Source of the DNA: Acidobacteriota bacterium
GTDB taxonomy: Bacteria > Acidobacteriota > Terriglobia > Terriglobales > Acidobacteriaceae
Assembly (NCBI GenBank): GCA_021781075.1
Contig: JAJXXN010000350.1
Span: forward strand, 1 to 16,692
Direction: 5' to 3'
Length of the DNA stretch: 16,692 nt
Shown: in pieces, positions 12,421-16,692 of the stretch
How the letters are laid out: each line of letters begins with the position of its first letter
Numbering within the stretch: the stretch's first letter is position 1
Made by a program: the position numbers and the translations under genes
The notes under the pieces: generated by a model
Database searches by the model: none
What the model saw: only the letters and a program-made list of their open reading frames with translations
Told to the model about the DNA's origin: nothing

Positions 12421-13068
12421 CTAGGCCAATGAGGCCAGGTTGTGCGCCAACTTCCACGCGGCGATGCGGTAGGCGTCGGCGAAGGTTTCAAAATCCCCTG
12501 GATTCAGGGACTCATGCACGCGATAAGTCCCCGTGGGCATGAGTTGCACCGCGATGCGACGGCGAATCTGGACGCCGGCAGCGCGAAGCCCGAGGGCGTA
12601 ACCTGCTGTCTGAATGGCCCACGATGGGTGAGCCGCCGATGTTGCCTTCCGTTCAACCACGACCGGTACCCCGTCGATCACGCCAACTGCGTCGGGCGTC
12701 ATGCCCACGCGATGGCCAAAAAGCTCAACGATCATCGGGCATTCAATCCACGCGGGATCAGGGACAAACCTCATCTCCCATGCGAACTTTTGGTAGGCCT
12801 CGATGTAGGGTTGGCAGATGTCGGGAACCTCATAATCGGCAAGGTCTAAGCCGCGGTCGATGATTGCGCACGCCTGATGCACCAGCCGGCCACGGGCTGC
12901 GGCATTTTCGAGCACGTTGGCGGGAACCATGCTGTAGTCGATCAAGCCGGCAATCTTGATGGCCTGAGTGACTGACATGCGCTGCTTACCGCCAAGGTCA
13001 ACATAAGCGTGGGCGTCGTGTTCAAAGAACACATCCTCGCCGATCAGAACGGAGGGCAGTGTGGTCAC
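12421..13068 (-). CDS. PD-(D/E)XK nuclease, RecB/Cas4-like phage exonuclease
   Basis: The nuclease signature is complete: G60-x3-H64 (ARGRLVHQA), D126 (TPDAVGVI), E139-x-K141 (VVVERKAT) and Q153-x3-Y157 (AIQTAGYAL), the set typical of RecB/Cas4-type nucleases. It likely resects DNA ends for the annealing protein encoded just upstream, as Exo does for Beta in lambda. At 215 residues it is close to lambda Exo (226). The start is GTG at 13068 overlapping the preceding stop (GTGA); the longer frame upstream is a shadow of that gene. Metal-dependent action is expected from the family. Confidence 0.85.
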   Translation of the reverse strand: MTTLPSVLIGEDVFFEHDAHAYVDLGGKQRMSVTQAIKIAGLIDYSMVPANVLENAAARGRLVHQACAIIDRGLDLADYEVPDICQPYIEAYQKFAWEMRFVPDPAWIECPMIVELFGHRVGMTPDAVGVIDGVPVVVERKATSAAHPSWAIQTAGYALGLRAAGVQIRRRIAVQLMPTGTYRVHESLNPGDFETFADAYRIAAWKLAHNLASLA

Positions 13069-14006
13069 TGGTTCCTCCCCTCTGCCCAGGCGATGGCATC
13101 CTCGTAGACATTGAGCGGAATATCGTCCTTCTTCTGAACGCCGATTACGTTGCGCAGGTAGTCCATGATCTTCGTGTGATCGCCGTAGGTCTTCATTGCG
13201 ATCGCCCAAAAGCGCGAGCCCTGCGCGGGAGACACGGTGCGGATGCCGGAAGAGTCCGGTGTGGGCTTAGGCGCCGGTGAAGGTGCTACTACCGGGCGTG
13301 GCGCTTGCTGTTGCTGTGCCTGTTGCTGCGCCGGCGCTTCCGCCTTCTTCTGTAGCTCCGTCGGAAGCGGCTCGGATGCAATCGTTTCCTCTGGTGCAAC
13401 GTCGAGGCCGGCAGCGACAAGGTCCTCCACATCCTGGGCGAACACATCACTGGCTGCGGTGGTGGTCAGCACCGCATCAATTTGCGCGCGCTTCTTCGCC
13501 ATCTTTAGGACGGTGTTGGCAACATCCTCCATATCGGCGCGAATCTGGCGCGTACAAAATGCCGGCGAGGTTCCGTAACCCTTCTTCCACTTCTCACGGC
13601 GACGGTCGACCGGGGTCGCATCCCACTCCTCATCGCATACGGCTGCGCGCCACTGATATTTTGATTCAGCGGAGCTGGCCTCACCGACGCCGAAGCCGGC
13701 GACGGTTCCAGTGGGCGTGTGGATGACGGTGATGGTGACGCGATAGCGGATGGAGTCGGGCGTGCTCAGGTCTTCGACGTTGGGCTGAGCAGCAAGGTGA
13801 AAGAGCGCGAGAATTTTTTCGCTGCCAGGCTTATAAAGGCTGGGCTTTTGGGTGCCGGGAACCGTGCCGTAATCGATCTCCTTGCGCATGACCTGTTTCA
13901 TGCAGTCAACGATTGCGGCACGCTGCGCCATCATCTGCTGGGATGTCAGGCGCGTCTCAGTGATGGAAAGCGGTGCGCTGTTTTGGAGGGTGATGGCTGT
14001 ACTCAT
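13065..14006 (-). CDS. Putative single-strand annealing protein (ERF/Rad52-like)
   Basis: The 313-residue protein has a conserved N-terminal core (EIDYGTVPGTQKPSLYKPGS, TVIHTPTGTVAGFGVGEASS, TVLKMAKKRAQIDAVLTTTA). A Gln/Pro-rich linker (about 215-250) and a small C-terminal helical domain (FWAIAMKTYGDHTKIMDYLR) follow. This layout of core, flexible linker and C-terminal domain is common to phage recombination proteins. The position directly before the exonuclease fits an annealing partner. I recognise the family as phage proteins of this gene neighbourhood; the annealing activity is inferred. Confidence 0.65.
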   Translation of the reverse strand: MSTAITLQNSAPLSITETRLTSQQMMAQRAAIVDCMKQVMRKEIDYGTVPGTQKPSLYKPGSEKILALFHLAAQPNVEDLSTPDSIRYRVTITVIHTPTGTVAGFGVGEASSAESKYQWRAAVCDEEWDATPVDRRREKWKKGYGTSPAFCTRQIRADMEDVANTVLKMAKKRAQIDAVLTTTAASDVFAQDVEDLVAAGLDVAPEETIASEPLPTELQKKAEAPAQQQAQQQQAPRPVVAPSPAPKPTPDSSGIRTVSPAQGSRFWAIAMKTYGDHTKIMDYLRNVIGVQKKDDIPLNVYEDAIAWAEGRNQ

Positions 14007-14299
14007 TGAACACCCCCGCAGGCCGCGCGGAAACGGTCAATCAGCGTCTTGCGTTTTTCATGCACCCCTGCAAGGGCGGCATCGCGGTGCTTGACTGCCG
14101 ATGCGATTTCCGCCATGCAACCCTCGACGAGGTTGCGGCAGTTTTTGATGTTGAGATTGTGGAGAAGAATTTCGTTTTCCAAGTCCTCGATGTCGCGGAC
14201 GATTAAAAGGAGCTCGCTCCTGACTTCGTGCGCAAAAGGAATTGTATTGGGAAGGGCCGCGAACTCGGGATCGAGTCGGCCATTGGGAAGCGTCGACAT
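14003..14299 (-). CDS. Hypothetical helical protein (98 aa), first gene of the phage early operon
   Basis: The start ATG at 14299 has GAGGT five bases upstream; an in-frame TTG at 14314 is less likely. The protein is mostly one or two long helices with a coiled-coil feel (LLLIVRDIEDLENEILLHNL, AVKHRDAALAGVHEKRKTLI). Its stop overlaps the start of the next gene. No family is known to me. As the first gene after the tRNA it would head the early transcript. Confidence 0.65.
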   Translation of the reverse strand: MSTLPNGRLDPEFAALPNTIPFAHEVRSELLLIVRDIEDLENEILLHNLNIKNCRNLVEGCMAEIASAVKHRDAALAGVHEKRKTLIDRFRAACGGVQ

Positions 14300-14435
14300 G
14301 TGCACCTCGCACAACGTGATTACTCACGCAGCTGTGAGCCAGGCGGCTCAGAACGGGTCGACCAAAGGGAACTGAAACGTAGGTCGAGGACCGCAGTTGC
14401 GCTGAGGTGCCCGTTTATCGATGTTTTGGAAGGAT
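14300..14435. other. Gene-free prophage-chromosome junction with dyad symmetries
   Basis: This 136-base interval between the first phage gene and the tRNA 3' end has no coding frame that I trust. It holds two overlapping dyads: TGAGCC/GGCTCA at 14335-14340 and 14345-14350 with a 4-base loop, and CTCAC/GTGAG at 14323-14327 and 14334-14338. They could be an operator or arm sites for integration. No convincing promoter with a good -10/-35 pair is seen, although the early operon must start here. The attachment core is probably at the left edge of the tRNA gene, but its second copy is outside the window. Confidence 0.4.
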
Positions 14436-14512
14436 TGGTGGCGGAGGACAGGATCGAACTGTCGACCTTGGGGTTATGAATCCCACGCTCTAACCATCTG
14501 AGCTACTCCGCC
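14436..14512 (-). tRNA. tRNA-Met (CAU anticodon), elongator type
   Basis: A full cloverleaf is present: acceptor GGCGGAG/CTCCGCC, D-stem GCTC/GAGC, anticodon loop TTCATAA, T-arm GACAG-TTCGATC-CTGTC, discriminator A and an encoded CCA. Length is 74 nt plus CCA. CAU could also be tRNA-Ile2 (lysidine-modified), but the GGCGGAGTAGCTCAG start resembles elongator Met tRNAs. The anticodon stem has an A31-C39 mismatch where a pair is usual. The 3' end faces the prophage, as expected when a phage integrates at a tRNA. Confidence 0.92.
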
Positions 14513-14630
14513 ATTTGGAGGGGGTGATCGAGCGGCCCGTTGGGTCGGCGGCCCGGTTGAAACACCAATCATGATTTTACGGGGGTTGGGGCTGGCGGTC
14601 AAACCGCGGCTGAGGGGGTAGAGTGGGAGC

Positions 14631-15236
14631 ATGGCGAATTTGCTGGAGATTGATTCAAGCCCGCGGGTGAATTCGGTTTCAACACGTCTGGCGCGGGTGT
14701 TCGTGGCTCGCTGGCAGGTGGCTAATCCGGCAGGGCGGGTGGTGCGGCGGAATACTTCGGAGGAAAAGCTGCCTTATCTGGATGCGGGGCTGGTGGAGGC
14801 ATTTTTTTGCCCTGAACAGGAGCGGAGTGTGGAGCAACGTCGGTCGCTCGAGCTGTCAGACCGCTTGGTGGACGAGCTGCTCGCCACGGATGTGCTGGTG
14901 ATTGCCGCGCCGATGTGGAATTTTGGGGTTCCTGCCTCGTTGAAGGCGTGGATTGATCTGGTGGTGCGGCCCTGGCGGACCTTCGAGCTGACGGCGGAGG
15001 GCGTGCGCGGGTTGGTTCCACCCGGCAAGCGGGTCTTTGTTTTTACCGCGCGGGGCGGAAGTTACGGCGCGGAGTCGAAGTACGGGGAGCTTGATTTCCA
15101 GGAACCGTACCTGCGCGCGCTCTTTGCTTCGCTCGGCATGGTGGACGTGCGGTTTGTTCATGCCGAGCAGCAGCACCATGCGGGCGGTGAGTCGATGAGG
15201 CGTGCGCTTGAGAAGATTGAGGCCCTGGAGATTTGA
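14631..15236 (+). CDS. azoR: FMN-dependent NADH-azoreductase, AzoR/AcpD family
   Basis: A flavodoxin-like fold protein of 201 residues, the usual length, that reduces azo bonds and quinones in the cytoplasm using NAD(P)H. The FMN-binding loop APMWNFGVPASLKAWIDLVV (93-112) closely matches the family, as does the later TARGGSYG (139-146). The N-terminal LLEIDSSPRVNSVSTRLA holds the phosphate-binding SxR-xxSxS-like loop. The ATG follows GGGAG. It is the first chromosomal gene beyond the tRNA, in the opposite orientation to the phage, with about 30 bases to kdsB. Confidence 0.88.
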   Translation: MANLLEIDSSPRVNSVSTRLARVFVARWQVANPAGRVVRRNTSEEKLPYLDAGLVEAFFCPEQERSVEQRRSLELSDRLVDELLATDVLVIAAPMWNFGVPASLKAWIDLVVRPWRTFELTAEGVRGLVPPGKRVFVFTARGGSYGAESKYGELDFQEPYLRALFASLGMVDVRFVHAEQQHHAGGESMRRALEKIEALEI

Positions 15237-15266
15237 GCAGCGGCGATGGTGTGGCTAACATAGAAG

Positions 15267-16007
15267 ATGATGCACGAGAATAAAATAATCGGGATCATTC
15301 CGGCGCGGCTTGCTTCGACGCGGCTGCCGCGCAAGGTGCTGCGCGAGCTCGCCGGCCGGCCGCTGGTGGAGTGGGTTTGGCGCGCTGCGGTCGAGTCGCG
15401 CGCCATGGATGAAATCATTGTGGCCACGGACTCCGATGAGGTGATGGCGGCGTGCCGCGCGCGCGGAATCCCTGCCGAGTTGACGCGGGTCAATTGCGCA
15501 AGCGGCTCGGACCGTGTGCATGAGGTCGCGCAAAGGCATGAGGCCGGGATTTACGTCAACATCCAGGGCGACGAGCCGCTCCTGATGGCCGAGCACTTCC
15601 GCGCGCTGCTGTCGCCGTTTGCCGATGCCGCGGTCGATGTCACCACGCTGGCCGTTCCGTGTGGGGAGGATGAGATCAACAATCCAAACGCCGTGAAGGT
15701 GGTGGTCGGCGTCGATGGACGCGCGTTGTATTTTTCGCGTGCCGCGATTCCTTTTGACCGCGACCATGGCGGGCGCGTGGAGTACCGCAAGCACTTGGGG
15801 ATTTATGCCTACCGGCGCGGCGCGCTGGAAAAATTTGCCGCGCTCAAGCCCGCGCCGCTCGAGTTGACGGAGAAGCTGGAGCAGTTGCGGATGCTTGAGA
15901 ATGGAATGCGCATCGTGGTCGCCGATGTTGCGATGGACACGGTGGGCGTGGACACGGAAGAGGACCTCAAGCGCGCCGAGGCGGAGCTGTTGAGGCGGCA
16001 GAAGTAG
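15267..16007 (+). CDS. kdsB: 3-deoxy-manno-octulosonate cytidylyltransferase (CMP-Kdo synthetase)
   Basis: KdsB joins CMP to Kdo, the activated sugar used for the LPS inner core. In 246 residues (family about 245-255) all signatures are present: IIPARLASTRLPRKVL (10-25), the CTP-binding loop; NIQGDEPLL (98-106); LYFSRAAIPF; KHLGIYAYRR; LEQLRMLENG; and VDTEEDL near the end. Two ATGs are adjacent; the second (15270) has slightly better spacing from AGAAG. It ends directly against the next start, so it is co-transcribed with the methylthiotransferase. It indicates a Gram-negative host with Kdo-bearing LPS. Confidence 0.95.
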   Translation: MMHENKIIGIIPARLASTRLPRKVLRELAGRPLVEWVWRAAVESRAMDEIIVATDSDEVMAACRARGIPAELTRVNCASGSDRVHEVAQRHEAGIYVNIQGDEPLLMAEHFRALLSPFADAAVDVTTLAVPCGEDEINNPNAVKVVVGVDGRALYFSRAAIPFDRDHGGRVEYRKHLGIYAYRRGALEKFAALKPAPLELTEKLEQLRMLENGMRIVVADVAMDTVGVDTEEDLKRAEAELLRRQK

Positions 16008-16692
16008 ATGCCCGGTTTCTACATTGAAAATTTTGGCTGCCGCGCGGCCCGTGCCGATGGCGAGGCCGTGGCCGAGCGTTTGCGCGCTTCAGGATTGCGC
16101 GAGGCTGCTGCGGATGCGGCTGAGGTGGTGGTGGTGAACACGTGCAGCGTGACGGCGGAAGCGGATCGCGCCGCGCGGGCCTTTATCCGGCGGACGAACC
16201 GCAAAAATCCCGCTGCGAAGATTGTGGTGACCGGCTGCTATGCGCAGCGTGCTCCTGAAGAGCTGGCCGCGCTTGCCGGTGTGCGCGCGGTGGTGGGCAA
16301 CAGCCACAAGGCCATGGCTCCGGCGGTGGTGGAAGAGCTGATTCAACCCCAGGTCTCCAATGGTGGGAATCCGCCCGCACCCGGGGAATTTGTCAGCGTG
16401 CATCAATTGCTTGCGGGCAATCCGGTTGCGATTCTCGCCGATGACCGGTTTGCTCACTCGTTTCTGGAGGAGGCGCAGGTTGCGCCATCGAGCGGCGAGG
16501 AAAGCGAAGAGGGTGGCCGGAACCAGACGCGGCCGAATCTCAAAATTCAGGAAGGCTGCGGGAACCACTGCACTTTTTGCGTGATTCCGCAGACGCGTGG
16601 CCGTTCACGCAGTTTGGATGCGGCAGCGATTCTCAATCAGGTTGCCGGGTTTGTCCGCGCCGGTGGCAATGAGCTGGTGATTTCGGGCATCA
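16008..16692 (+). CDS. mtaB: tRNA methylthiotransferase, MtaB/MiaB family (3' cut by window edge)
   Basis: The ATG is immediately after the kdsB stop. The visible 228 residues carry the MTTase N-terminal domain with its three cluster cysteines (C11 in ENFGCRAARAD, C46 in NTCSVTAEAD, C77 in TGCYAQRAPE) and the radical-SAM motif C184-x3-C188-x2-C191 (EGCGNHCTFCVIP). It adds a methylthio group to a tRNA adenosine next to the anticodon. NTCSVT and GCYAQ favour the MtaB (t6A) branch over MiaB. Residues 112-178 form a longer, partly acidic spacer than usual. The rest of the radical-SAM and TRAM domains is outside the window. Confidence 0.88.
   Translation, partial: MPGFYIENFGCRAARADGEAVAERLRASGLREAAADAAEVVVVNTCSVTAEADRAARAFIRRTNRKNPAAKIVVTGCYAQRAPEELAALAGVRAVVGNSHKAMAPAVVEELIQPQVSNGGNPPAPGEFVSVHQLLAGNPVAILADDRFAHSFLEEAQVAPSSGEESEEGGRNQTRPNLKIQEGCGNHCTFCVIPQTRGRSRSLDAAAILNQVAGFVRAGGNELVISGI

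Larger units (their letters stand above)
1..14435 (-). mobile_element. Prophage (early genes through terminase and start of portal)
   Basis: About 27 consecutive minus-strand genes, most overlapping or a few bases apart, include a large terminase, a portal N-terminus, a DUF5681 small-terminase-like protein, RusA, a phage-type nuclease/annealing pair and two DNA methyltransferases. This is a tailed-phage genome of lambda/HK97-like logic. It abuts the 3' end of a tRNA-Met gene, a classic integration target, after which strand and gene content change to chromosomal housekeeping genes. The left end lies outside the window, so head, tail, lysis and probably integrase genes are not seen. The exact right boundary (attachment core) cannot be fixed from one end; the tRNA 3' end is the likely place. 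Two broken genes (the ParB/methyltransferase and the pair near 6300) suggest it may be decaying. Confidence 0.85.

Noticed and set aside
14722..15261. Minus-strand frames opposite the azoreductase gene
   Set aside because: Pro/Arg/Ser-rich antisense shadows; the plus-strand frame has full family motifs and a ribosome-binding site.
16089..16568. Minus-strand 159-codon frame opposite the mtaB gene
   Set aside because: Shadow of the MTTase frame, which has all six expected cysteines and continues open to the window end.

Overview
The window joins a phage genome, apparently a prophage, to an ordinary bacterial chromosome. Positions 1 to about 14300 carry roughly 27 tightly packed genes, all on the minus strand and mostly small. 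Read right to left they run from early genes (recombination, replication, small accessory proteins) to the start of the late genes (terminase, portal). A complete tRNA-Met gene (14436-14512, minus) marks the boundary. Beyond it are three plus-strand chromosomal genes: an AzoR-like FMN-dependent azoreductase, kdsB (CMP-Kdo synthetase) and the start of an mtaB/miaB-like tRNA methylthiotransferase. kdsB implies a Gram-negative with Kdo-containing LPS. GC-rich codon use and a directly adjoining kdsB-mtaB pair would suit an acidobacterium or a similar soil bacterium, but the phylum is a guess.

Early block (14299 to about 8900): a helical 98-aa protein, a single-strand-annealing-type protein, a RecB/Cas4-like PD-(D/E)XK nuclease, a KTSC/coiled-coil protein, a cold-shock-domain protein, a 28-aa membrane peptide, a degenerate receiver-like protein and a DUF1376 replication protein. 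The DUF1376 gene contains two arrays of three 12-bp iterons, a good candidate for the phage replication origin. Small zinc-ribbon and membrane proteins follow.

Middle block (8933 to 5130): a RusA Holliday-junction resolvase, then a chain of genes coupled by 4-bp stop/start overlaps (a 35-aa membrane peptide, a 54-aa protein, a zinc-ribbon protein, a winged-helix-like protein) leading into a C5 cytosine DNA methyltransferase. After this comes a probable deletion scar near 6240-6340, where one gene has lost its end and the next its start. Two uncharacterised proteins and a terminator-like hairpin close the block.

Late block (5129 to 1): it opens with a promoter-like sequence and a leader whose RNA folds into a near-perfect three-way junction that buries the first start codon. 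Next come two small genes, a ParB-like/DNA adenine- or N4-cytosine-methyltransferase gene split by a frameshift at a G7 tract, a DUF5681 small-terminase-like protein, a holin-like membrane protein, the large terminase, two small proteins and the N-terminus of a portal protein cut by the window edge. No integrase, repressor or Cro-like gene lies between the tRNA and the early genes, so the lysogeny module is outside the window or lost.
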